NCBI RefSeq assembly: GCF_003957295.1
Contig: NZ_RQPJ01000001.1
Coordinates: 620,001-684,000 of the forward strand
DNA length: 64,000 bases
Direction of reading: 5' to 3'
Source: Arenibacter aquaticus
GTDB lineage: Bacteria > Bacteroidota > Bacteroidia > Flavobacteriales > Flavobacteriaceae
Shown here: piece after piece, positions 18,657 to 27,501 of the stretch
Position numbering within the stretch: position 1 is the stretch's first letter
How the letters are laid out: the number at the start of each line of letters is the position of its first letter
Notes under the pieces: generated by a model
What the model was told of the DNA's origin: nothing
Database searches by the model: none
The model's input: the letters and a program-made list of their open reading frames with translations, nothing else
Program-made: the position numbers and the translations under genes

Positions 18657-18673
18657 GTTCGTTTTACTTCTGT

Positions 18674-19168
18674 TTAGTTTGGGGAATTTAGACCGAGTTT
18701 ATTCCCTTCCGTGTCCAAAAACAAAGCAAAAAATCCACTTTCATCTGCGTGAGCGGTTTTTGGTACAATGATTGTTCCGCCATTTTTTTCAACTTTATCC
18801 AGTATAGTTTGAAGATTGTCTCCGCCATTTAGATATATAGTAGATCCATCTGCTGAAGGTTTGTAGCCTTCTCCTTTCATTATAACTCCAGTCACTATTT
18901 GTTCTTTGTACGGAAATATTCCCATTTCCATTCCTGGCATTTCCATTCTCTCAATGTTAATGTCCAAAATGGCTTGATAGAAATTGACTGCTCGGGAAAT
19001 ATCTATTGCTGGAATTTCAAAAAGGGAAATAAAACTGTTCATATCATTCATGTTTTTTTTAATTGGTAAATCTTGCTTTTCTGTTTGTGAATTGGGTTTG
19101 TGCTGATTGTTGCAAGCCATAAAACCAAAGACAATAGGAATACTGGCCAATAGTATAAATCTTTTCAT
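18674..19168 (-). CDS. VOC/glyoxalase-fold lipoprotein
   Basis: From about residue 44 (NSFISLFEIPAIDISRAVNFYQAIL) the protein is a vicinal-oxygen-chelate domain: VNFYQAILDINIER, EMGIFPYKE, GSTIYLNGG, and GFFALFLDTEGNKLGLNSP. VOC members are glyoxalases, bleomycin-binding proteins or dioxygenases and normally cytosolic. This one starts with a lipoprotein signal (ILLASIPIVFGFMAC, lipid Cys19), which puts the domain in the periplasm or envelope. The substrate is unknown. Confidence 0.75.
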   Translation of the reverse strand: MKRFILLASIPIVFGFMACNNQHKPNSQTEKQDLPIKKNMNDMNSFISLFEIPAIDISRAVNFYQAILDINIERMEMPGMEMGIFPYKEQIVTGVIMKGEGYKPSADGSTIYLNGGDNLQTILDKVEKNGGTIIVPKTAHADESGFFALFLDTEGNKLGLNSPN

Positions 19169-19242
19169 TTATATTGATTAAATTGATGCTACAATATTAT
19201 CACCAACAGATGAATTGAAATTGTAAGAATGCGACACTGGGT

Positions 19243-20058
19243 TTACTTGTAAAAAGTAGCAGAAAGAGTTAAATTTTCACTTCCCAAAAACTCCTTTGGG
19301 TTGGTGCCCGTAAATTCTTTAAAGTCTTTAATGAAATGGGCTTGGTCATAATATTCGCTTTCGTAAGCAATATTAGTTAAGCTTTTTTTCTCTTTGTTAA
19401 GTAGCATTTTTAATGCTGTTTGCAGGCGAATGACTTTGCCCAACTGTTTTGGACTCACTCCAATTTGGTTTGCAAACTTTCTCTCAAGTTGCCTTCTTTT
19501 GGACAAGTCTTCTTTAAGAATGGTTTTTATCGATTCATTTCCTTTGGTTAACAAAAGCGCATTAACAGTTGATTTTACTATATTCTCAACAAACGATTTA
19601 TTGTTTAATCTTGCTAAGAGAAATTTTTCTATTATTTCTATTCTTTCTTTAATGTCTCTCGCCTGAATTATTTTCTGTTCTAGTTCCTTGGCGGATTTTT
19701 CTTCAAACAATAATTCTATTGGTGTTTCTTTATTTGCTAAATTTTTAATTGGTTCTGATATAAAATTGGCAAATCCGTACGGATAGAATCGGATGGCGAA
19801 TGTATTCACATAGCCTGTAGGTTCAATATAAAATGGTTCAATTGTTTGCCCAAGTACCATTGCACGGGGCTGAAGGATGAATTCATCCCCTATAGTATAT
19901 CGTTTAATATCATCGCCAAGAATAAAAGCCATCTCAATACAGCCATCAGGAACAATCCGTTGTCTTTGCGAATAATTATCAGCAGGAACTTCTAAAGTCC
20001 AATAACAGCTAACAAGCGATTCTAAATCTGGATGAGGCTGAAATGTCTGATAATTCAT
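19243..20058 (-). CDS. AraC-family regulator with DUF6597-like sensor domain
   Basis: The N-terminal half (FQPHPDLESLVSCYWTLEVP, then RIVPDGCIEMAF) is the DUF6597-type domain that precedes AraC helix-turn-helix domains. The C-terminal part reads RQLERKFANQIGVSPKQLGKVIRLQTAL and LTNIAYESEYYDQAHFIKDFKEFTG, the two HTH helices. The MNYQTFQ start is chosen since a GAGCT ribosome-binding-like stretch precedes it; the upstream residues are unlike the family. It is 74 bp from the VOC lipoprotein gene and may control it. Confidence 0.8.
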   Translation of the reverse strand: MNYQTFQPHPDLESLVSCYWTLEVPADNYSQRQRIVPDGCIEMAFILGDDIKRYTIGDEFILQPRAMVLGQTIEPFYIEPTGYVNTFAIRFYPYGFANFISEPIKNLANKETPIELLFEEKSAKELEQKIIQARDIKERIEIIEKFLLARLNNKSFVENIVKSTVNALLLTKGNESIKTILKEDLSKRRQLERKFANQIGVSPKQLGKVIRLQTALKMLLNKEKKSLTNIAYESEYYDQAHFIKDFKEFTGTNPKEFLGSENLTLSATFYK

Positions 20059-20082
20059 TAATAGCTCATTTTTTTCAGTGAC

Positions 20083-20345
20083 ACACAACATAGGCATAAA
20101 GTAACTCCCTACTATATTTCCAAATGGCTACTTCTACGTACTATAAACCAAGTTATTGTTATAAAATTTCCGTGGAGTTCAGCAGGAGGCATACCATCAC
20201 CCAGACCTGGTGAACAAGCTTCTAAGATAAAGAATATTGGCAACTTTACAACCACCGTACAAAACAAGATTTAAGTCTATCTCCTACTTACCATTAGTAG
20301 CTCTTGTTATGGCAGGAGCAAGGTGCCAGTGCAAGTGGTGTAACT
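20083..20345 (+). repeat. Dispersed intergenic repeat, copy H
   Basis: The left end ACACAACATAGGCATAAAGT abuts the 5' side of the AraC gene. The diverged core is at 20172 (GTGGAGTTCAGC). The 3' half is of the CCGTACAAAACAAG...AGTAGCTCTTGTTATGGC type, as in copies A and K. The final palindrome is broken (GGAGCAAGGTGCCAGTGC). No other feature is seen before the forward gene at 20460. Confidence 0.75.
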
Positions 20346-20459
20346 GAAAAAAATACCGTAGTATTCGATTGCACTATCATAGGTTACAATATGTCGAAAA
20401 CAATTAGTGCCTTAAAAATTAAACTCTAATTTAGCCCTTCAGATAAAGACAAAAAGTCT

Positions 20460-22550
20460 TTGAAGCTCTTCAGTATGTTTAAAAGATACATATATTTAAT
20501 TATTGCCATACTCGTTTTTATAGCTTGTAATCAAGAAAATGACATTACTACCACCGAAACTGAAGTGGATACCCAGGTCTCAAGAGAAGATATTCAGGGA
20601 ACCTGGTATGTTTATGCTGGCGAATTTATGGACAACTTTGTTGAAACGACGCCTAATTTTCCGGATTGTGGATTTGATCATATCGTTTTTTCCGAGAGTG
20701 GTGTTTATAAAGAAGTTTTATACAATAAATCTGATTGTATTCCAAGTACGACTTTGGGCAATTGGAAAATTGAAAACGGAGTAATAATAGTGTCGAGTAC
20801 AACTGGAGAAAAGGTAGAGTTTCCAGTAATTGAGTCCGAGCCTTCTCAATTGATCATCAATTTTAGATATGATATTGACAATGATGGAAATCAAGATAAT
20901 TTTAAAGCCTTTTTAAGGCCATACGACCCAATTCCCAACAATCACACAGCCAAGTCTTTTGTAAGGGATTTAAACCAGCCAACGCTGCTGAAATTTGACT
21001 GGAAGCAGAATACTGACAATAGTTCCTTTAGCAGTTATAAGATTTACCGCTCCCAAGAAGGAGTTTGTACAAAAGAAGACGCAGAACTTGTCGCTGAAAT
21101 TAATGACATTTCCAAAACTACATTTACAGATTATAGTCCACCCCGAACCCAAGGTAATTTATGCTATTTTTTGAGGGTATATTCAAATGGTATTTTGGTG
21201 GGCGAAAGCAATCTGCTTAGTGAAAATCCGAGAGAATTAGTTATTCCAAATTCAGTCATTCTAAAATCTCCTAGTGTAGAAGGGGAACATATCCTATTGG
21301 AGTGGGACAAATACAGCATTCCTTATTTTTCTCATTACGAAATAGTATATGCTAATTCAGACGCCAGCAATATGCTATTTCATGAAGAAGATAGTATCTC
21401 TTTAATTGATGTTATTGAAGAAACCCGCTTTCTTGACACGGACCCACCCTATTTGGAGAATCCTTTTTTTGCCATAAACGCTTACAATATATTTGGCAGC
21501 AAAATTGTTTCCAACTATGAACAAGTCTCTTTTAGAAGAAAGGATATGGTTGGTTCCATTAGTATTGAACATATAGAGATAGACACGGAAGAACCTATTG
21601 TATACTTATATGGTCGGAGTAAGATTCCCGATTGGGCCAATTATGACTTAAATGCAGTGTTAAGATATAACTATGCTACAGGATTAGTAGAATCATTTAC
21701 CAGTGAAAATACCAGCTTTTCTTATAGAATTCCGTTTAAAAAACCCATTAATTTTCCAGAAGGAAGAGAATTAATTGTTAATAGCGGCAACAATATGCAT
21801 TTTCATGATCCAAACTCGCTTATAGAGAATTCTTCTTTTGACTCCTTCTACCTATATGAAGAATTTAATTTGTCTATTATTGTTGATTTTTTATATACAA
21901 AGAATGGTTTTATAGTGGTAGTGGATAATGATAATATATTTGTTTTCCAAAGAGATGGAGAAGAGTTAATTCTTCTGGACAAGCAAATTCATTACACCAC
22001 TCATCATGGAGATTCTAATTACAGGATGCTTGCTGTGAATGATAATGAAATTCTTATTGGTCATAAGGCTGAACAGGAAAGTATCCTCCTTACAATTGAT
22101 GAAAAAGGACAGATCCAAAATAAGAAAGTAGTTTCTTTACCCTTAGATTCCAATTATATTCCTGTTTACAAGAATGTCTCTTTTTATAGTGACTCAGCCA
22201 ACTCTTTGATAAATTATGGCCAAAGAACGTTGTATTCAACCCTTACTTTTCAGATAGAAGCACAAATGCCCCAAAATCTTTTTGCTCTAGGATTAAGTAA
22301 AGATTCAAAATACATTTTTGCTTCTTCCAATAACCCAGATTGGTATGGAAGTGATGTGAAAACTGAGTTTTTAAAGCGGGAAGTTCTTTTGTTTGATACT
22401 GAAACAAGTCAAAGTATATCTATAAAAACCAAAGGGTATCCCATTAGGATATTTGAAAACAATCTTGGCGAGATTTTCTCCATATCAATACCTGAAAATC
22501 AAGTGATAACGCAGTTTGATGTTTTTGTAGAGAAAATTGAAACTCCCTAA
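20460..22550 (+). CDS. Large lipoprotein, lipocalin-like + FN3-like + propeller-like
   Basis: The only plus-strand gene in the first 37 kb. The leader ILVFIAC gives a lipid cysteine. Residues about 35-140 look lipocalin-like (GTWYVYAGEF, FSESGVYKEVLY, GNWKIENGVIIVSS). Fibronectin-III-like strands follow (LLKFDWKQNTDNSSFSSYKIYRS, ILLEWDKYSIPYFSHYEIVY), and then a repeat-rich C-terminal half reminiscent of a beta-propeller. No catalytic motif was recognised. It is probably surface or periplasmic and binding in role. The start MKLFSM or the internal MFKRYIY are both possible. Confidence 0.65.
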   Translation: MKLFSMFKRYIYLIIAILVFIACNQENDITTTETEVDTQVSREDIQGTWYVYAGEFMDNFVETTPNFPDCGFDHIVFSESGVYKEVLYNKSDCIPSTTLGNWKIENGVIIVSSTTGEKVEFPVIESEPSQLIINFRYDIDNDGNQDNFKAFLRPYDPIPNNHTAKSFVRDLNQPTLLKFDWKQNTDNSSFSSYKIYRSQEGVCTKEDAELVAEINDISKTTFTDYSPPRTQGNLCYFLRVYSNGILVGESNLLSENPRELVIPNSVILKSPSVEGEHILLEWDKYSIPYFSHYEIVYANSDASNMLFHEEDSISLIDVIEETRFLDTDPPYLENPFFAINAYNIFGSKIVSNYEQVSFRRKDMVGSISIEHIEIDTEEPIVYLYGRSKIPDWANYDLNAVLRYNYATGLVESFTSENTSFSYRIPFKKPINFPEGRELIVNSGNNMHFHDPNSLIENSSFDSFYLYEEFNLSIIVDFLYTKNGFIVVVDNDNIFVFQRDGEELILLDKQIHYTTHHGDSNYRMLAVNDNEILIGHKAEQESILLTIDEKGQIQNKKVVSLPLDSNYIPVYKNVSFYSDSANSLINYGQRTLYSTLTFQIEAQMPQNLFALGLSKDSKYIFASSNNPDWYGSDVKTEFLKREVLLFDTETSQSISIKTKGYPIRIFENNLGEIFSISIPENQVITQFDVFVEKIETP

Positions 22551-22641
22551 TCTATTCTACCTCAACACCTCCGTCTTTATTTATGGGCAAGCAGGTTTGT
22601 CATTTGGAATCTGTGTTAACGACCAGCAATGGATTTTTTAA

Positions 22642-23033
22642 ATACACTACCCAGGTATTGAGTAAGCTGCGCCTATTTTCCCTTATATCAATCGTAAATA
22701 GCACTTAATAGGCAGCAATAACCTATTGGTAATTAGCAATATATTGTGGGAGCACAGTGGGAGGAATACTACAAGCACTCTACAACACAAAGTAGAGCCG
22801 TTCCTTAGCTCTGTGGACCCGATATCTGCCCTATACCTTTGAATTATGGAAGAATAATACAGGCTGCCATATGTTAATTAGGTGTTCTTATGGCACGAGC
22901 AAGATGCCTGCCTGACGGGATAGGCAGGCTCGCGCCAGCGAGGGGGCCTGTCGGATTAGGCAGGCCGGCGCCAAGGCGTTTTATTTCGCGATAGGCTGTA
23001 CCGCCAAAAGAAGACCTAGTTATTGTACGCTCG
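22642..23033 (+). repeat. Dispersed intergenic repeat, copy I
   Basis: The core is at 22746 (GTGGGAGCACAG) and lacks the TTCTAAGATA block, so a short internal deletion is likely. The 3' half is the copy D type (GTAGAGCCGTTCC, AATACAGGCTGC). The nested palindrome is at 22891-22937, and a second one (GGCCTG ... GCAGGCC, 22945-22968) is directly joined. It ends in a TTATTGTACGCTCG motif before the next gene. The region 22551-22641 shows nothing. Confidence 0.75.
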
Positions 23034-23065
23034 TATTTTAAACTTACTCCATTGTAATCTCTCCA

Positions 23066-23581
23066 CTAATTAGTTGACTCTTCTGCTGGCGAATTTGAGT
23101 TGGCAATGTCTCTGAACAACTTCCATTTACCATCTTCTTTCTTCCAAAGAATAATATATTTTTCTTCTGCAACCGTATCATCGTTCACATAAACAGTCAC
23201 TTCACCCTCTTCTGCCAACAAATCTTCGGTGCCAAAAACTTCTTTAGTTTCAAGGTTTATTCTTGTTACTCCAGAATTAATAATACCTGAAAATAGTTTT
23301 TGAATATTTTCTCTTCCAGTTACAGAAGGTGCTCCTGCAAACATTACTTTGGCATCTGCAGTGTATGAATTTGCTATCCCAATAGAATCTCCCTTTGCCA
23401 GAAAAGTCATAAATTTCTTGTTGGCTTCTTCAATTTCAGCTTTGGCGGTCGTTAGATTAAATTCGGTTACCGGTGGTTCCTTTTCTTTGGGCTGTTCCTT
23501 ACAACTTTGAAATCCAAATACAAAAATGCAAACTGTTAGCAGTACAGCCATTTCGTTTAATAATCCTGATATTTTTTTCAT
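23066..23581 (-). CDS. DUF4440/SgcJ-type NTF2-fold lipoprotein
   Basis: A signal with a lipobox-like FGFQSC near residue 27 is followed by a DUF4440/NTF2-like domain: ANKKFMTFLAKGDSIGIANSYTADAKVMFAGAPSVTGRENIQKLF, then WKKEDGKWKLFRDIANSN. In this superfamily the pocket binds small ligands and function varies. The lipid anchor suggests periplasmic action. It is a single gene flanked by repeat copies I and J. Confidence 0.8.
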   Translation of the reverse strand: MKKISGLLNEMAVLLTVCIFVFGFQSCKEQPKEKEPPVTEFNLTTAKAEIEEANKKFMTFLAKGDSIGIANSYTADAKVMFAGAPSVTGRENIQKLFSGIINSGVTRINLETKEVFGTEDLLAEEGEVTVYVNDDTVAEEKYIILWKKEDGKWKLFRDIANSNSPAEESTN

Positions 23582-23664
23582 AATATTGGTTAGTTATTAA
23601 TTGCCTACTTTGTTCGGTTTTCGGCCTTCCCGTTTTGTTTATCAATAGCGTTGGCAAATGTGAC

Positions 23665-23960
23665 GCACAACCTAAGTATAAAAGAACTACACCTACATGT
23701 TACCGTAAATAGCTATTATGAATAGGTATCCATACGCTTTGTTATAATAAAATTTTTGTGGAAGTACAGCGGGGGGAATACTACAACCAAGTGTTTGTTT
23801 GCTCCCTTCTAATATAATGAATATTAGCAATACTACAACCACCGTACAACACAAAGTTTACCCCCGCCCTAGGCTCAGGAATTCCTAAAACAGACTAATA
23901 ATTCAGGCTGCTATATGTTAATTAGATGTTCTTATGGCACGAGCAAGATGCTAGCGCCAG
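23665..23960 (+). repeat. Dispersed intergenic repeat, copy J
   Basis: The left end is GCACAACCTAAGTATAAAAG. The core starts at 23758 (GTGGAAGTACAG). The 3' half is partly of the copy D type (TTCAGGCTGCTATATG). The terminal palindrome has lost its inner arms: TGGCACGAGCAAGATG is joined straight to CTAGCGCCAG. The rest of the gap to 24045 has only a GGGG/CCCC hairpin near 24015. Confidence 0.75.
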
Positions 23961-24045
23961 CAAGAGGAGACTTCATTAATGAAAAGCTGTTTGGCAGTGA
24001 TTAGCTGGGGTAAGGCCACTTCCCCAAGCCGAATTCCAAAAACCA

Positions 24046-24369
24046 TTAATTTTTTGCTGCCTTGAATTTACTGGACTGATAAAAAATAATTTTTAGCAAA
24101 AAAAGAATAAACTGAATGATTCCGCATATTGGCAATATCAACATATAAAGCCATAAAATTGCGCCAGGACCATTTTCATTCCACATATTACCTCCTGAAC
24201 CGGTAGCAAGGTAGGCATAAGCCAATGGAAACAGGAACAATGAAGTATTGGCAATAAGAATAAAATTCAGAATATTTCTTCTTGTCCTATTATTGTCCTT
24301 AAGAATAAACAGAAAAATAGTTGAAATAGGTAAAATCAAAAATATCAGTAATATCAATATATTTTCCAT
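24046..24369 (-). CDS. Small three-helix membrane protein
   Basis: With the MENILILLIF start (preceded by an AAAGAGC ribosome-binding-like stretch) the protein is 107 aa. It has hydrophobic helices near 2-20, 31-52 and 66-92 and a polar glycine-rich loop GSGGNMWNENGPGA between the last two. No family was recognised, and there are no catalytic motifs. It is followed at 176 bp by the cupin gene on the same strand. The role is unknown. Confidence 0.55.
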   Translation of the reverse strand: MENILILLIFLILPISTIFLFILKDNNRTRRNILNFILIANTSLFLFPLAYAYLATGSGGNMWNENGPGAILWLYMLILPICGIIQFILFLLKIIFYQSSKFKAAKN

Positions 24370-24544
24370 GCTCTTTCTTTTGCTCCTGAGGGTTAGTGTA
24401 TGAAAGCTAGCCAATTATAAATGCTATCCTTTCATTTTGGAACAGACTCCAAATATAGCAAAACGGATTTGGTGCTTCAGCAAAGCCACTAATATTTCCA
24501 AAAAATCTTAGTTGCCATATTTTCTTTTTTAACCAATATTTTAA

Positions 24545-25009
24545 TCATAGTGGTGGTCCTACAAACTCCTGTCCGTGTTTTGCTGAAATTTCTGCCATTT
24601 CTTCCAATGTTAAGGCTCCCTCTTTAGAGCGTTTATAAAATTCCCGAAACATTTCTTCAATGGTCTTGGCTGGGGAGAAAATGTAACGCAGTCTTGCACT
24701 TGTATCACCTACATTTTTAAATGCGTGTACTGTTCCTTTGGGAATAAAGGCTACATCCCCTGGCTTAAATTCAAACATTTCACCTCCTACTTCTGCGATA
24801 AATTTTCCTTCCAAAAAGAAAAATGTTTCGTCTTGATGGTGGTGAATATGCCTTCCTGGACCTACTCCTGGTTCAACAATATCTTCAAAAATTGCTTGGA
24901 TTCCGTTGGTATGCTTTCCGGAAAGGAGTATTTTCAAAGTAATAGCATTGGGAAAAATCAGTGTTTCGGCCAAATTGTATACACTATGTATTGGAACTGC
25001 ATTTTTCAT
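24545..25009 (-). CDS. Cupin-domain protein
   Basis: This is a single conserved-barrel cupin. The metal-binding first motif is visible as G-x-H-I-H-H-H-x3-E (GRHIHHHQDETFFFLEG), and the second as PGDVAFIPKGTVHAF with the last histidine. The 154-aa length fits a monocupin. The MKNAVPIH start is preferred because the longer frame reads into repeat copy K. Many such proteins are dioxygenases, isomerases or metal-binding stress proteins. The C-terminal helix (IEEMFREFYKRSKEG) is typical of quercetinase-like cupins. Confidence 0.8.
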   Translation of the reverse strand: MKNAVPIHSVYNLAETLIFPNAITLKILLSGKHTNGIQAIFEDIVEPGVGPGRHIHHHQDETFFFLEGKFIAEVGGEMFEFKPGDVAFIPKGTVHAFKNVGDTSARLRYIFSPAKTIEEMFREFYKRSKEGALTLEEMAEISAKHGQEFVGPPL

Positions 25010-25041
25010 CTTCCATGATTTATTGGTTAAATTTTCTATTC

Positions 25042-25293
25042 GGAACGGTGGAGGGAACACTACAACCAGGGGGTTGTTTCCTCCTTTCTAAGATAAGGAA
25101 TATTGGCAATACCACAGCCACCGTACAACACTGGATTTAAGTGTATATTTCCTAGGTTATTATCAGTAGATCTTGTTGTGGATGGGGCAGGATGCCCCCC
25201 TGAAGGTATAGTAAGGCCGGCGCCAGCAGGGGTACTTATGGCAGGAGCAAGATGCCTGCCTGACGGGATAGGCAGGCTCGCGCCAGCGGGGGC
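25042..25293 (+). repeat. Dispersed intergenic repeat, copy K (5'-truncated, double tail)
   Basis: The left end and first part of the core are missing; it starts at GGTGGAGGGAACACTACAAC. The 3' half is of the CCGTACAACAC...CAGTAGATCTTGTTG type. Two terminal palindromes occur in tandem: a diverged one at about 25182-25224 and a good one at 25239-25285 (GCCTGCC/GGCAGGC, GCTCGCGCCA). Confidence 0.75.
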
Positions 25294-25330
25294 GACAGTA
25301 GGGGACATGAATGCCCTTCCAAAGCATAAA

Positions 25331-25354
25331 AAACCCAGCACGGTGGCTGGGTTT
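25331..25354 (-). terminator. Intrinsic terminator
   Basis: AAACCCAGC/GCTGGGTTT with a 6-nt loop lies downstream of the stop codon of the lipoprotein gene at 25379. On the minus strand it is followed by a run of T, so it should end that transcript. Confidence 0.75.
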
Positions 25355-25378
25355 CTTATTAAAAGAAGCCTTATAAGT

Positions 25379-26518
25379 TTATTCCTTAGTAAAATAAAAG
25401 CGTTCTGTGGTGCGGGGCAATTGACCGTCATTAAACTCAAATCGCAGTTCCGCGGAATAGTCACCATCGGGCATTAAATAAATTTTTGTGGTGGCATAGT
25501 TTCTTTGGTGGTAATTGTGCACTCCTTCTACCAAAGTTTTACTACTATTAATGGTTACCCATAGGTCCCCACACTCATCTGTATCATCCCCGTATTCATG
25601 CAATTGGGAATAGTATACGGCCCCATCTGCATCATAAATGGTAATTTGGGCACTACTGGGGGTCCAAGAATACTCTTCCCAATAACCTAAAAAGTCACCT
25701 AGAAAAGTAAGTTGGGTGTAATTTAAGCATTGGGAGCTGTCTGCCAGTCTAACATCTACAGACCTAATGTAGGGTTTTGAATTAATAATTTTTAGCCTTA
25801 ACAATCCTTCGTCACCAGAAACCAGTTTACCAGTTATAAAGTTAACATAGGCGTGATAGTTCATCAAATATTGATAGGTATCCCCTATCTGCAGCCCTAC
25901 GAAGGTCTTTTTGTCCGTCTCCCTTGGATCCTGCCCAAGAAAATCTTCTGGGATGGTAAATCGCAGGGAATCTGCAACCTTGGTCGTTGCCATGGCCAAA
26001 CTGTCTGTCCTCTCCTCATTCACCAAATAAAGGGCTACATTGTCAAATTCCGAAAGACCTTCAGCATGGATGGTAATTTCCTGATTAGTATGGGCAAAAA
26101 GTAAGGTTGGCGAAGTATAGCCCGGCTCCTTATCCAACAATAATTTATTATAATCTATGGTTACCGCCTTGGTGGTAAGGTAATAGGTATCGGATTCTTT
26201 TGTACTACTGTTGTTGGAAATTTGCACCTTATACTCATAGGTGGTAGCCCTTTCCAAATTGGTCAATTCTACCCTACTCCCCTCAAAAGGTAACTCCTGG
26301 AAAGTACCCCCCGTATTTTTTTTCCTATACAAAAAAGTACGGTTATCAAAGGAAAACGAACCGTAAAAAATAATATTTGCAGAGGTATAGGTTATACTAT
26401 TTGTTTCCGGCTGAAAATCGTTGAATACCAGTTCTGGCTCGGGATCCTCTGAACTGCAGGCAAGTAAAAGCATACCCATGCTTGCCACAAGGGCCATTTT
26501 AGTTAGTGCTTTAAGCAT
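25379..26518 (-). CDS. Lipoprotein with FN3-like domain
   Basis: The leader MLKALTKMALVASMGMLLLAC gives a lipid Cys21, followed by SSEDPEPEL, the acidic linker common in Bacteroidota surface lipoproteins. Residues about 35-120 look like a fibronectin-III/Ig domain (ITYTSANIIFYGSF, VELTNLERATTYEYKVQI). The rest is strand-rich with no known catalytic motif. It is probably surface-exposed and structural or binding. It is a single gene with its own terminator. Confidence 0.65.
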   Translation of the reverse strand: MLKALTKMALVASMGMLLLACSSEDPEPELVFNDFQPETNSITYTSANIIFYGSFSFDNRTFLYRKKNTGGTFQELPFEGSRVELTNLERATTYEYKVQISNNSSTKESDTYYLTTKAVTIDYNKLLLDKEPGYTSPTLLFAHTNQEITIHAEGLSEFDNVALYLVNEERTDSLAMATTKVADSLRFTIPEDFLGQDPRETDKKTFVGLQIGDTYQYLMNYHAYVNFITGKLVSGDEGLLRLKIINSKPYIRSVDVRLADSSQCLNYTQLTFLGDFLGYWEEYSWTPSSAQITIYDADGAVYYSQLHEYGDDTDECGDLWVTINSSKTLVEGVHNYHQRNYATTKIYLMPDGDYSAELRFEFNDGQLPRTTERFYFTKE

Positions 26519-26810
26519 AATTATTCAATTTAAGATTTACGTTTTTTGAAGCTATAATGAATCAAGTTGCAAACATATACATTTTAACAAGAAAAATCTT
26601 TAATGAAAGGAGGTGGTTAAGGGAGGTCAAAAAGTAAAAAGGGCACCCGAGTCTATTTAATTATCCATTGTCCCTTGCCTATGTACCCAGACCAGTATAG
26701 GATGGGAGCAATTACTCCCAATTAGGCAAACAAAAGCTTCCTCATAGCTCCTTCAGTTTATTGGACAAATTTTAGCTGCTGCAACCTTACTTGAAATACT
26801 CTGGGCAAGT

Positions 26811-27389
26811 TTATCTTTCGTTATGACCTTTTCCTTCCAATATTTTAGGAATGGACTTTTCTATTCTGGAAACACGGGTTTTAGATTGCTTGGCCTGTGA
26901 AAAATACAATAAATACCCGCGTTGCCGGCCGGGGGTCAAACTTTTAAACGCGGATTGCAGTTGGGGATCATTTTCCAATGCCTGCTTAAACTCATCTACC
27001 ATTTTAAATTGTGACGTCTTTTTCAATTTCACTTTCAGCCCCGCTTTTTCCACTTCAATAGCCTCAAAGACATAGGCTTTTATAATCGACTTTAGACTGG
27101 TAATTTCTGAGGGCTTGGTAAATCTAATTTGCCTTGCCGATTGTACATTTTCTGTTTGTTGCACTAAAATATTGTGGCCGTCATGCAATAGCGCCCCTTT
27201 GTGAAATAGCAAGGCACAATAATCTTTAAATCCATGTATAAGCACTACGTTCTTTTCTTGATATGTATAGCAAGGGTGCATCCATTTAAAATCTTCTGTT
27301 AGTCCGCAATCAAGACATATTTCCCGGAGCAACTTTGTTTCTTCTTTCCAGTTTTTTATCTGTTCTAAATAATTATCTACTTTCTCCAT
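26811..27389 (-). CDS. YdeI/OmpD-associated-type protein
   Basis: The N-terminal domain (YLEQIKNWKEETKLLREICLDCGLTEDFKWMHPCYTYQ, then FKDYCALLFHKGALL) matches the DUF1801/YdhG fold. The C-terminal tail (FKSLTPGRQRGYLLYFSQAKQSKTRVSRIEKSIPKILEGKG) is the typical YdeI/OmdA peptide motif. The 192-aa length is normal. No enzymatic role is known. It follows the quinone-oxidoreductase-like gene by 112 bp on the same strand. Confidence 0.85.
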   Translation of the reverse strand: MEKVDNYLEQIKNWKEETKLLREICLDCGLTEDFKWMHPCYTYQEKNVVLIHGFKDYCALLFHKGALLHDGHNILVQQTENVQSARQIRFTKPSEITSLKSIIKAYVFEAIEVEKAGLKVKLKKTSQFKMVDEFKQALENDPQLQSAFKSLTPGRQRGYLLYFSQAKQSKTRVSRIEKSIPKILEGKGHNER

Positions 27390-27501
27390 TTCTCAAAATT
27401 CTATAGAGGTTATTTATTGGTTCTTAGGGCTATTGCCCCACTATACTCCGCTTTGGGGGCTTGCCTTTGTCAAGACCCTTTTTACAAACCGCTGAATACC
27501 G

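Noticed and set aside
10296-25293. Insertion sequence
   Set aside because: No transposase ORF or intact terminal inverted repeats; a non-autonomous element remains possible.
25060-25477. Open frames on both strands over repeat copy K and the terminator
   Set aside because: Their Pro/Ala/Gly-rich translation comes from the GC-rich palindromes; no start site or family.
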